Assembly: GCF_030272615.1 (NCBI RefSeq)
Contig: NC_081412.1
Coordinates: forward strand, 340,131,370-340,193,369
DNA length: 62,000 nucleotides
Reading direction: 5' to 3'
Source of the DNA: Cryptomeria japonica
Lineage: Eukaryota > Streptophyta > Pinopsida > Cupressales > Cupressaceae
Both the position numbers and the translations under genes were made by a program. This document shows, piece by piece, positions 33,585 through 43,546 of the stretch; position 1 is the stretch's first letter; every line of letters begins with the position of its first letter. Under the pieces are notes generated by a model. The model was not told the DNA's origin. It saw only the letters and a list, made by a program, of their open reading frames with translations, and made no database searches.

Positions 33585-35065
33585 ATAAATGAATAATTTT
33601 TTAATTAATCGTTAAGTGTATTGATCTCATTATGTTATTAATGTATTAAAATATGAGATTATTTTGTTATATAATATTTATTCAAACTTTTTTAATTAGA
33701 ATATTTTAAATTTAGTAATTTTTTAAATTATTTAATATATTAAATATAGGTTATATAAGTAATGTTTAATATATTAAATATAATGTATTGTTCAATATGT
33801 TATTAATGTATTAAAATATGAAATTATTGTGTTATATAACATTTATTCAAAGTTTTTTAATTGAATTTATTTTAATTATTTTATATAATATTGTATATTA
33901 TATATATTATTTTATTATATTATAATATTATCTTATTTCATATTTTAAGTTTAGTAATTTATTTATTAATTAAATTATTAAATATTTTTTTGTACTAGTA
34001 ATTTTTAAAGTTATTAAATTAAATATAGTAGTTAAGTGATTTCTTAATTAATTAATTGTTAAGTGTAAAATAATGATTTTATTATTAATATACTCAAATA
34101 TTAATTGTTTATTAAATTTAATTTAATTTATTAAATTTTTATTGTTCAATTTTTTTTTATTATATTTTATAATAATATAGTATATAAAAGATGTATATTT
34201 CACAAAAAACATTAATAATTTGCAATTAAACTTACACCCTAGAAAAATTTACACTTCACAACAAAATTTATAGTTTTAAAAAATACTAGCACTTTAAAAA
34301 AAAAACTCAACCTTTATTATTATAATATATCACAATACTCAGTTTAAAAAAGTAGTAAATTTACAAAAAGTAGTATATTGGATATATTTACAGAAAGTAG
34401 TATATTCACAACAAATACTATTTGTGCATCTACTACTATTCTTGAAAGAATTTGTCGAGCGCTTTCACTTTGAAATTTGCATAGTCAACCATCTTGGATT
34501 TCTATTGATTTTGTAGGGCTCCGAGGTCTAATGGGTTTCAGTTTCAGTTTTATCCATGCAAAATTGTTCTTCATAAAAGTGGAGATCCATATTCTATTAA
34601 AAACAAATAATCTAGATATTAAATTTAAAAATTATGGTAACAATAGCAAAAAAGAAGAAAAAAAAGAAAAAGAAAAAAAAATTGGAACTTTGAAAATGAA
34701 TGTCATATCTATAAATATAACTTAATTATGTTATGTTTAAAAAACAACAACAAAGAGTCTAACATAAATAAAAACAATTCCATTTAAAGATTTGTTAGAC
34801 CATACAAAAGAGTAACAAAATAAAAGTTTTATATTATGATCAGGCGGTTGTACATGGAATTTATGTTATTTATGGTAAAAATATTTTCATGTTGCCGTGT
34901 TTTATTTCTTCTTAAAGCTGGGTAAGATGATGTCTTTTAGTTGAAGCATACCAAAATTTGTTTTGATGTAGTTTGGAAGTGTTTGGAGAGCTGTTTTCTA
35001 GAGAGACTATCTAATTTCTCTATCGTATCAATTTGGTTTGGACTGTTGCAAATGGTGTAATGACT

Positions 35066-35160
35066 GTTAGTACAGTCCATTTCAAAGTGTTAAGTACAGT
35101 ACATTTAAAAGCGTTAAGTACAGTCCATTTCAAAGCGTTAAGTACAATCCATTTTAAAGC
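35066..35160 (+). repeat. 24-bp tandem repeat, four copies
   Basis: The unit is approximately GTTAAGTACAGTCCATTTCA plus AAGC. Copies of 23, 24, 24 and 24 bp fill the interval with one to three differences each. Confidence 0.9.
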
Positions 35161-35959
35161 ATCGATCATACATATTAGTTTTACTTAGTTTGATTGATGA
35201 AAGCAGTTCTGCATATGTTGGTGTTTGAGAAAAGTCTTAAAAACTCGTATCGGTTAAGCATGTGAAACCTGGAATAACCTATTATTTCTTATTTTAAGAA
35301 ATAGTAAGGAATCAAACTTGCAACCACAAGGGATCATCCTCAAATCAGAAGAGATTGATTGATAACTAGTGCTGTATGCTTGGAAATTATAAATTGCTCA
35401 AATATAAGGATGCACAAGGGAGACGATGGAAAATAGCTAGGCAGAAGTAAATAGAGCAAAACTGCATATGTGAGTTTCTCTTGTGGACTCACCTAGTACT
35501 TGTGAATATGGTGTAGTTTTTTAATTCAAACATTGAACTAAATGGGTGAGTTTTTTGGTTGCGTTTTTATCTGGCATGTACTTGGTCTAACACGAACCCT
35601 TTGATTTTTCTTTTGCCAAACAAGAAATATCGCAAGTAATGTACGAAAGCTCAAGTGCAAGGCTTTCAATAATAGAGTGAGGAAATGGAAGAGGATTCCA
35701 TATTGTTAAACAAGGTGTACCAAACAATTTTCTTTCTGAAAACAAAACCAAATCTAAAAACAAAACTACAAATTTGGTGACAATAAAATTCAGTTATATT
35801 ATAGTATTACAAAGAAAGAGGAAGACATGCTGAAAATAAAATAGAGATAGGGAACATAAATAGAAATTGATAGTTGCAAAATAGAAAGCTAAAACTTATA
35901 GGAGATGATGTCATATGAATTTTTTATGACGTTTAAAAAAAATAAATTATATATATAAC

Positions 35960-36129
35960 AATGTATTCACATTAAAATAAAAATGAATTGATCCGATAAT
36001 ATATTATATTCCATTGGACCAACATCAAAATCATATACCAATGTATTAATATATAATATATTATCGGATCAATTCATTTTTATTTTAATGTGAATACATT
36101 GGTATATGCTTTTGATGTTGGTCCAATGG
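35960..36129. repeat. Overlapping inverted repeats (perfect 50-bp stem and 37-bp stem)
   Basis: 35960-36009 is the exact reverse complement of 36051-36100 (50/50 by eye), with a 41-bp loop. 36011-36047 is the reverse complement of 36093-36129 with one mismatch. The order is A-B-A'-B', so the same strand can fold into either of two hairpins. It has the look of a foldback element or a rearranged MITE, but I found no target duplication. Confidence 0.88.
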
Positions 36130-36254
36130 TTATATATATATAAAACGAATTCCACAATTTATAAAATAAAACCTTAAAGCATTTAATTAACACTCTGAAT
36201 TTAGTTATTCTAAAGGCCGACTGTATAAAGCTGAGAGGGGGGGGAAGAATGAAG

Positions 36255-36435
36255 CCTCCACCGTGGTTTCCCCATGGCGGTGGCAGAGATCCCACCACCG
36301 TGGGAAAGCCCACGTTGGGTGGGCTCCCCACCACCATGGGTAGCCCACGGTAGATGGTCCTCCACCACCGTGGGTATCCCACGACGAGTGGAGTTACCCA
36401 CCGCGGTTGGTGGACCACGGTGGGTGGGGTTTTCC
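36255..36435. repeat. GC-rich 36-bp degenerate tandem repeat
   Basis: Five copies starting near 36255, 36291, 36327, 36361 and 36397, each beginning with a CCCACCACCGTGGG-like palindromic word and containing a second inverted CCCAC/GTGGG pair. The composition contrasts sharply with the AT-rich surroundings. Long minus-strand ORFs here (Pro/Gly/Trp-rich) are by-products of the repeat. Confidence 0.8.
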
Positions 36436-36536
36436 CAAAACAACACCCACAAATCATATAGATTAAAAAAATGAATAAGAATACACAATATTTTTTATAA
36501 GCATAGCACATAGATAATGCATCCAAATAAACATAC

Positions 36537-36644
36537 TACACACACACACACACACACATGTATGTATATGTAGTATATATACATATATACATACATACAC
36601 ACACACACACATATATACACACACACACGTATGTATATATACAT

Positions 36645-36681
<37 letters not shown>

Positions 36682-36701
36682 CGTATGTATATATGTATAC
36701 T

Positions 36702-36752
<51 letters not shown>

Positions 36753-37420
36753 ACATATATACATACATATATGTATGTATGTATATATATATACACATAT
36801 ATACATACATACATATATGCATGTATGTATGTATAGATGTATGTATGTATGTATATATATACATATACATATATGTATGTATACATACATATATACATAT
36901 ACATATACATATATGTATGTATACATACATATATGTATATGTATGTATACATACATATATGTATATACATATATATATATATATACATGTATATATATAC
37001 ATATATATATACATGTATATGTATACATGTATATATATATATATATATACATGTATATATCTATATATATACATGTATATGTATACATGTATATATATAT
37101 ATATATACATGTATACATATACATGTATATATATAGATATATACATGTATATATATATATATATATACATGTACATGTATACATATACATGTATATATAT
37201 ATAGATATATACATGTATACATATATATATAGATATATACATGTATACATATACATGTAGATATATACATGTATACATATACATGTATATATATACATGT
37301 ATACATATACATGTATATATATACATGTATACATATACATGTATATATATACATGTATACATATACATGTATATATATACATGTATACATATATATATAT
37401 ATATACATGTATATATATAT

Positions 37421-37472
<52 letters not shown>
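36537..37472. repeat. Composite microsatellite (CA/TG, TATG, TA) with a 28-bp minisatellite
   Basis: About 930 bp of uninterrupted simple sequence: (CA)n and (TG)n blocks to about 36750, ATGT/ACAT-rich DNA to about 37240, then a clear tandem of a 28-bp unit based on ATACATGTATACATATACAT between about 37241 and 37390, ending in (TA)n. The unit is self-complementary around ACATGT. ORFs of up to 344 codons across it are low-complexity artefacts. Confidence 0.95.
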
Positions 37473-37474
<2 letters not shown>

Positions 37475-38656
37475 TGTGTCGACTTGAATTTCATCATCAG
37501 AATACTACCTGCAATATGTTAGTTTCACAAAATACAAAGGAAATGCTACAGGAAATCCAAACTCAACCAATGAAACTACATTAAATGAATTATTAAAATA
37601 AAAACATTATTTTTACCTTCATGATTTAAGTCTCATTGTGTCCTAACTCCATTGTTCCTAGTTGCGATTGATTTGCTCACAGACAAGCACTGATAGCTTC
37701 CAAGATGGCATATGAAGAATGGACTGATAATTGATACTATGATATGCAATGCAAATGATTTAAAGCTAAATGATTATACTAAATGATTATGCTAAATTGC
37801 TTCAAGATTAAAACTCATAGATGCATAAGTTTTCTCAAATTGTTAACTTGAAAACTCACTTGAAGACTAACTCTTTCTCAACTCAAATTCCCACATTTAT
37901 AGACTTTGAGAGGATAAGATGATGTGGCCTAGATCAATGGTCATGATCAAATCTGCAGATTTGGATGGCTGTGAGCAAAGGTGAAGGTTGAGAGAAAGGG
38001 GGAAGGAAAAGACAAGTGTCACTCATCTCACCTTGACTGGGTTGCTAACTGAGGAAATCTAGGGATGGTTGGAGAAGATTTAGGCATGAGAGGACAAGTG
38101 GACTCAAGTCCTTCCTAAGATGTAGGGATGGTGGAGAGAATATAGAAGAATGTTAAGAAATATGTGTACATACACAATATTTTATTTATTTTGGAAGTTG
38201 AAGATAAGTGGCTAATAAATGTTTATTTATTTAATTTTGTTGAATTAATTTAGCCACATGATGGATGAGTTGGCAAAGGAAAGATGAAGTGGAGATGGGA
38301 GATGAGTTGGAAAATGAAATTAAATAATTTAGAAATCATTTAATATTTGAGACTATAGGATAGAAGATGAACCATTAAATATTAGATATTTAATTGATTG
38401 AAGGAACAATTAAATATTAGATATTTAATTAATTGATTAGAAGAAAAGGATAAATAAATAAATTAATGAATTCAATTAAATTAATTAATAGAAAGACATA
38501 AAATGAATTAAATAAATTAATCTTTTTCAAATTAACTATTTAAAAGAAGAATAAATATTAAATAAATATAAAATATTTATTTAATTTCTCATAGCCATTT
38601 TTATGTGTATACATATACATATACATATATATGTGTATGTCTATGTGTATGTCTGT

Positions 38657-38719
<63 letters not shown>

Positions 38720-38878
38720 TATATAAGAAATTGGAGGAATACAAGGAAAAAATATTGATAACTTCACAAATCCATGAATTCAAAAGAAGCACAAATTCAT
38801 CGGGAATAAGATCTAATTCCTCAAATATAAAAGATATTTTCTCAGTTCTAAAAGATTTCCACAATCCATCATATAAAT
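37473..38878. other. Non-coding interval
   Basis: No gene or recognised element. Moderately complex sequence to about 38200, then AT-rich DNA with repeated AAATATTAGATATTTAATT-like words near 38370-38430, followed by a (CA)n tract at 38659-38715. Confidence 0.5.
38659..38715. repeat. (CA)n microsatellite
   Basis: About 28 AC units directly before the Penelope-like region. Confidence 0.95.
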
Positions 38879-38919
38879 CAAGAGAGCATTTCTGGATTCG
38901 ATTGTGTGAAAGATTTTTG

Positions 38920-38962
38920 CATCAACGTTTCGGATCACACTCCGTGATCCATCATCAGGATG
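38920..38962 (-). ncRNA. Hammerhead ribozyme-like motif (intact core)
   Basis: Read on the minus strand: stem I strand CATC, core CTGATGA, a spacer T, stem II GGATCAC/GTGATCC closing the loop GGAGT, core GAAA, then CGTT and the second stem I strand GATG. CUGAUGA and GAAA are the invariant hammerhead core elements, and both stems pair exactly. Stem III is minimal (ACGT, self-complementary), as reported for Penelope-encoded hammerheads thought to act as dimers. Predicted cleavage follows ACGUU. This is a motif match by eye; activity is untested. Confidence 0.72.
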
Positions 38963-39143
38963 AAGAGAGTCAAATAAGATGAAAAGTTGCAGACTTGGAA
39001 TAAATAGGAAGGATTGGATAAGGGTGCACGAAGAATGAGAGACAAAGATGGTCAAACCTCAATAGAAGGACAAAGGATGAAATAAAATGAAAACAAAAGA
39101 GAGAGAAAATAAAGAAATAGAAAATAAAAACCCAATAATAACA

Positions 39144-39145
<2 letters not shown>

Positions 39146-39229
<84 letters not shown>
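39146..39229. repeat. (TA)n microsatellite in left arm
   Basis: About 42 TA units. The matching place in the right arm (near 41876-41891) has only a short run. Confidence 0.95.
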
Positions 39230-39232
<3 letters not shown>

Positions 39233-39309
39233 TAAAAGAGTGCCTATGTATCTGTATGTATATGCATATACATATACAAATACATATAAAAACCTACACA
39301 AAAATTATA

Positions 39310-39451
39310 TATAAATATATATATATATATGTGTGTGTGTATATATATATATATATATGTATAGATATATGTATGTATATATATATGTATACATATATGT
39401 ATGTGTATATATATATGTATATATATATATATATGTATGTATATATATATG

Positions 39452-39482
<31 letters not shown>

Positions 39483-39631
39483 ATACATATATATATATAT
39501 ATACATATATGTATACATATATAAATACATACATATATATATATATATATGTATATATATGTATATATATGTATATTTATATACATATATATATACATAT
39601 ATACATATATATGTATATATGTATATACATG

Positions 39632-39690
<59 letters not shown>
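39310..39690. repeat. Composite TA/TATG/TG microsatellite in left arm
   Basis: About 380 bp of TATA, TATG and TACA units. The right arm has a related but differently expanded composite tract at about 41490-41790. Confidence 0.93.
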
Positions 39691-39692
<2 letters not shown>

Positions 39693-39930
39693 CGGGTGTA
39701 TACAAATATATATTAATAAAGATATATATGTATACAAAAATGAGCAAACAAAAAAGCTAACTAAATAAAAAGAAAAACTACCACCCACACAAACAAAGGA
39801 AAGACAAGAAGTCGGTTAATAAACAATAGGAAAAAATAAACGCCAGAACTCTAGAAGACCACCAAGTAAATGCAAAAGATTGAGAGTGCGTGTGTGTACG
39901 AATGAAAATTTAAAGATAAACAAAAAAAAC

Positions 39931-39963
<33 letters not shown>

Positions 39964-40407
39964 CTTTTATATATATAAAAGTATATATGAATGCCTATAT
40001 AAATACCCCCACGCACAAACAAAGAAAAGACAAGACCTCAACTATACAACAAACACAAAAATTAGGAAGCAACTGAATAATGAAACAAGCGAACAGAGGG
40101 CAAAAAATAAATAAAAATAAATAAATAAATAACACAAAAAAGCAAGGACAACAACATACGAGGGAAGAAAGGGAAAACGAGAAGGGGCCTAAAGGATAAG
40201 AAGAAGAAAAAACCAAAGAGGAAGAAGACAAAAGAGGGTAAAAAACTAGAAGAAGGACGAGAAGAGACCGGGAGGAGGACACAAAGAGAGGGGAGAAATA
40301 CAAAAGGCTAAGGGGCTAAGAGAGGAAGAAGGGGAAGGACGAGGACTATCTGAGCTTGGACAACAAGGGGTGCCACGAACCGCTAAGATTCCAACCCACC
40401 TCCCGCT

Positions 40408-40782
40408 ATGATGAAGAAGCGCATCCCGCCTCTCAAAGACCATAGAGATTCTCAACTTGACTCTGGCGTCTACACGATTATGTGCTCTTGCGGCTCGCCT
40501 TATATTGGGGAGACTGGTCGTTCATTTAGCACTAGAATTAAAGAGCACAATGACGACATCAAGCATGAGTGTACTCTTAAGTCAGCCCTTGCGGATCACT
40601 CTCTCTCAACGAAGCACCATATTTGTTTAGAGAGCACCCAAATCTTGTTCAAAGAAGATAACTTTTTCAAAAGAAAACTCATGGAAGCTATTCAAATCTA
40701 CAATCATCCCACCAACCTCAATCAGGATGATGGTTGGAATCTTAGCGGTTCGTGGCACCCCTTGTTGTCCAAGCTCAGATAG
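40408..40782 (+). CDS. GIY-YIG endonuclease domain of a Penelope-like element
   Basis: 124 residues, open and without internal stops. The GIY motif is GVY at residues 20-22, YIG is at 32-34, and between them lies C26-S-C28. Next come Arg43 and His47 ('RSFSTRIKEH'), His64 and His70/71 ('ADHSLSTKHHI'), the catalytic-type Glu93 ('KRKLMEAIQI') and Asn105, then the conserved end 'NQDDGWNLSGSWHPLL'. Two Cys between GIY and YIG plus two His is the CCHH zinc finger typical of endonuclease-bearing Penelope elements. The enzyme nicks target DNA for target-primed reverse transcription. Met 40408 is the first in-frame Met, but the frame is cut just upstream by the inverted-arm junction at 40396/40397, so this is a fragment of a larger RT-EN protein. 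The last 17 codons lie in the right arm. Confidence 0.9.
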   Translation: MMKKRIPPLKDHRDSQLDSGVYTIMCSCGSPYIGETGRSFSTRIKEHNDDIKHECTLKSALADHSLSTKHHICLESTQILFKEDNFFKRKLMEAIQIYNHPTNLNQDDGWNLSGSWHPLLSKLR

Positions 40783-41489
40783 TCCTCATCCTTCCCCTTC
40801 TTCCTCTCCTAGCCCCTTAGCCTTTTGTATTTCTCCCCTCTCTTTGTGTCCTCCTCCCAGTCTCTTCTCGTCCTTCTTCTAGTTTTTTACCCTCTTTTGT
40901 CTTCTTCCTCTTTGGTTTTTTCTTCTTCTTATCCTTTAGGCCCCTTCTTGTTTTCCCTTTCTTCCCTCGTATGTTGTTGTCCTTGCTTTTTTGTGTTATT
41001 TATTTATTTATTTTTATCTTTTATTTTTATTTATTTTTTGCCCTCTGTTTGCTTGTTTCATTGTTTAGTTGCTTCCTAATTTTTGTGTTTGTTGTATAGT
41101 TGAGGTCGTCTTTTCTTTGTTTGTGCGTGGGGGTATTTATATATATATATATATGCATATATATATATATATTGCATATATATATATCCATATATACATA
41201 TATACGCATATATATATATTCATATATATATATATATGTATATATGTTGGTTTTTTTTGTTTATCTTTAAATTTTCATTCATACACACACACACTCTCAA
41301 TCTTTTGCATTTACTTGGTGGTCTTCTAGAGTTTTGGCGTTTATTTTTTCCTATTGTTTATTAACCGAGTTCTTGTCTTTCCTTTGTCTGTGTGGGTGGT
41401 AGTTTTTCTTTTTATTTAGTTAGCTTTTTTGTTTGCTCATTTTTGTATACATATATATTTTTATTAATATATATTTCTATACACCCGAC

Positions 41490-41490
41490 C

Positions 41491-41537
<47 letters not shown>

Positions 41538-41540
41538 CAC

Positions 41541-41572
<32 letters not shown>

Positions 41573-41576
41573 ATAC

Positions 41577-41635
<59 letters not shown>

Positions 41636-41672
41636 GGTATTTATATGTTTTTGCATATGTATTTGCTTACAC

Positions 41673-41727
<55 letters not shown>

Positions 41728-41753
41728 GGCACTCGTACACACACGCACGCACG

Positions 41754-41790
<37 letters not shown>
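41490..41790. repeat. Composite TA, TG, CATATA and CA microsatellite in right arm
   Basis: Successive (TA)n, (TG)n at 41587-41634, (CATATA)n at about 41665-41727 and (CA)n to 41788. Different units from the left arm's tract show independent expansion. Confidence 0.93.
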
Positions 41791-41793
<3 letters not shown>

Positions 41794-42074
41794 ATTTTTG
41801 TGTAGGTTTTTATATGTATTTGTATATGTATATGCATATACATACAGATACATAGGCACTCTTTTATGCATGCATTTATATATATATATATTTTGTTATT
41901 ATTGGGTTTTTATTTTCTATTTCTTTATTTTCTCTCTCTTTTTTTTTCATTTTATTTCATCCTTTGTCCTTCTGTTGAGGTTTGACCATCTTTGTCTCTC
42001 GTTCTTCGTGCACCCTTATCCAATCCTTCCTATTTATTCCAAGTCTGCAACTTTTCATCTTATTTGACTCTCTT

Positions 42075-42117
42075 CATCTTGATGATGGATCACGGAGTGT
42101 GATCTGAAATGTTGATG
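42075..42117 (+). ncRNA. Hammerhead-like motif, decayed copy
   Basis: Same layout as the left-arm motif, on the plus strand, but the core reads TTGATGA instead of CTGATGA, stem II ends GTGATCT, and GAAAC is GAAAT. All three differences are C-to-T. Loss of the first core C should abolish cleavage. Confidence 0.65.
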
Positions 42118-42167
42118 CAAAAATCTTTCACACAATCGAATCCAGAAATGCTCTCTTGAGATATTTT

Positions 42168-43534
42168 CTCATCATAGTAAATCAAATAGGCAGATTTTTA
42201 TTCAGATTGAAAGGAAATTACTTGGAAGTAAGGAATCAAAACCCCAACCTTTTTATGCTATTTGGAAAACAGAGGCAGAAGCAATAATTTGCATAGCACC
42301 AAATCAGAGAGCTTCCAACCAAAAAATTCAGCCAAAGACTTCCAAAACCCTTTCCTCTTTTCTGATTTTTCAATCTCTTCTTTCTCCCCCAGAGATTTCC
42401 CAAATTCCATTTCAAAGGCCATTTCCCAAAAAAATTTCATCCACATACCCAAAACTTCACGGCAAGAAGAACCCCCCATAATTTCCAAAAAGCGAAATAT
42501 ATCATTTCCCAAATAAACTCCCAAACCACATGCAAGAATCCAATTTATTAATTCCATTAATTAATTTATTCTTTGTAACTCCCACACTTGAAATTTTGAA
42601 TTAAAATAAGTAAATATTGATTTGCCCTTTTAAATAAAATTCAAATATTAAATAACTAATTCCCATTAATTAGACCCATTAATTTAAATAATTTGAACCT
42701 TTTAATTCCATAGACTAATTTAATATATTGATGCAACCATTTTCAATTTTATTAATTAATTAATCCTTAATATTTAATTACCCTATTTAATTAATCCTTT
42801 ACAACGAAGGTAAGATAAATTTAATTATTTTATCCCTAACATTAGTTTAATTAAATTTTGCACAATTTCCATTTTACTAATTAATTAATCATTAATATAC
42901 AAATACCATATATATAACATTAATCTGTCACCAAATAATAGATAATAGTTAAACTAAACACGGGAGCAACAAATTGCAACGAACCAAAACACGAAGACCA
43001 ACACAAAAGATTAATAGGGCAAGAAATCGACATGACAAACAACAAAATATTGGGATACCTGACAAGCATCTCGTTCTCGCAGGAATGATGGTTGCATCAG
43101 GGTCTGACTGATAACTCCCTTTTCTACTTTTCCATTGGGTCAAAGAGCATGCTCAGTGAAAATTCAAGTGGAGTTGATGCTCGGTACCTACAACTGCATC
43201 ACCGAGAAAACACACATACATTTAACCAACATATATAGGCACACCGGTGGAGGAGAATTGTGATATTCTATGTCCCTCCGAAGTGGGTGGCGGAAGATCA
43301 TTCCCTCCCACCCCATACAGACTCAGACCCATACAAGAAAGCAAACACAAGATGTATACATAAAGTCGATATGCCAGTACAAGATCAGTACTTAATCATA
43401 TTATCTAACATCATATCCTAGAATCATGATAAAAACCATTATATTAAAGAGTATCATCCAATCCATGAACTACAAAAAAGTCAACCAGAGTCAATCTGGG
43501 TTAAGTAGAGTCTGATCAAGGGAGGGGCATTACA
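42168..43534 (-). repeat. LTR (3' LTR in minus orientation)
   Basis: Matches 45547-47013 closely by eye. It starts near TCATCATAGTAAATC, where both copies begin to agree, and ends CATTACA. It contains AT-rich TTAATTAATT stretches at about 42540-42900. Confidence 0.8.
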
Positions 43535-43546
43535 TCCTCCCCCCTA
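43535..43546 (-). promoter_or_regulatory. Polypurine tract (minus strand)
   Basis: TCCTCCCCCCTA on the plus strand, TAGGGGGGAGGA on the minus strand, directly before the LTR start TGTAATGCCCC. Nearly the same as the tract of the chromodomain element at 29861-29873. Confidence 0.8.

Larger units (their letters stand above)
33585..36232. other. AT-rich non-coding interval
   Basis: No gene seen. The first 600 bp are very AT-rich and resemble the DNA just left of 8764 (both contain TTATATAAGTAATGTTTAA), as expected if the outer element inserted into an AT-rich repeat. Later parts hold a 24-bp tandem repeat and a large inverted repeat, listed separately. An 82-codon ORF at 34477-34725 has a low-complexity Lys/Glu stretch and no recognisable domain. 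Confidence 0.6.
38879..40396 (-). repeat. Left inverted arm of the Penelope-like element
   Basis: 1518 bp, reverse complement of 40732-42159 apart from microsatellite length changes and scattered substitutions. On the minus strand it begins with the last 17 codons and stop of the endonuclease and ends with the hammerhead-like motif. Confidence 0.9.
38879..42159 (+). mobile_element. Penelope-like retroelement remnant with inverted arms
   Basis: The 3' end of a Penelope-like element: a GIY-YIG endonuclease ORF and its 3' flank (40732-42159). An inverted copy of the same flank, including the last 17 codons and stop of the endonuclease, lies upstream at 38879-40396. Only 335 bp (40397-40731) are unique. 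The reverse transcriptase is absent (5' truncation). Arms differ at roughly 2% outside microsatellites in the inner 390 bp checked by hand. Penelope elements often have terminal copies in direct or inverted order (pseudo-LTRs), and conifers are known to carry this group, but the exact structure here deserves checking. Confidence 0.85.
40732..42159 (+). repeat. Right inverted arm of the Penelope-like element
   Basis: 1428 bp comprising the end of the endonuclease ORF, a pyrimidine-rich 3' flank, several microsatellites and the decayed hammerhead motif; mirror copy of 38879-40396. It abuts the LTR-like sequence starting at about 42168. Confidence 0.9.

Noticed and set aside
36080-36526. Pro/Gly/Trp-rich minus-strand ORFs of 148 and 92 codons
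   Set aside because: Translation of the 36-bp GC-rich tandem repeat in more than one frame; no sign of selection for one frame.
37241-37390. Regular 28-bp direct repeats resembling a CRISPR array
   Set aside because: The repeats are contiguous with no unique spacers, self-complementary and part of a microsatellite in eukaryotic DNA.
36463-37497. Minus-strand ORF of 344 codons and many overlapping ORFs on both strands
   Set aside because: They consist of Tyr-Ile-Cys-Met-Val-His runs read from a TA/TG/CA microsatellite and have no protein character.
38605-38982. 125-codon plus-strand ORF running from the (CA)n tract into the left Penelope arm
   Set aside because: It starts in a microsatellite and crosses the element boundary; its end lies antisense over the hammerhead motif.
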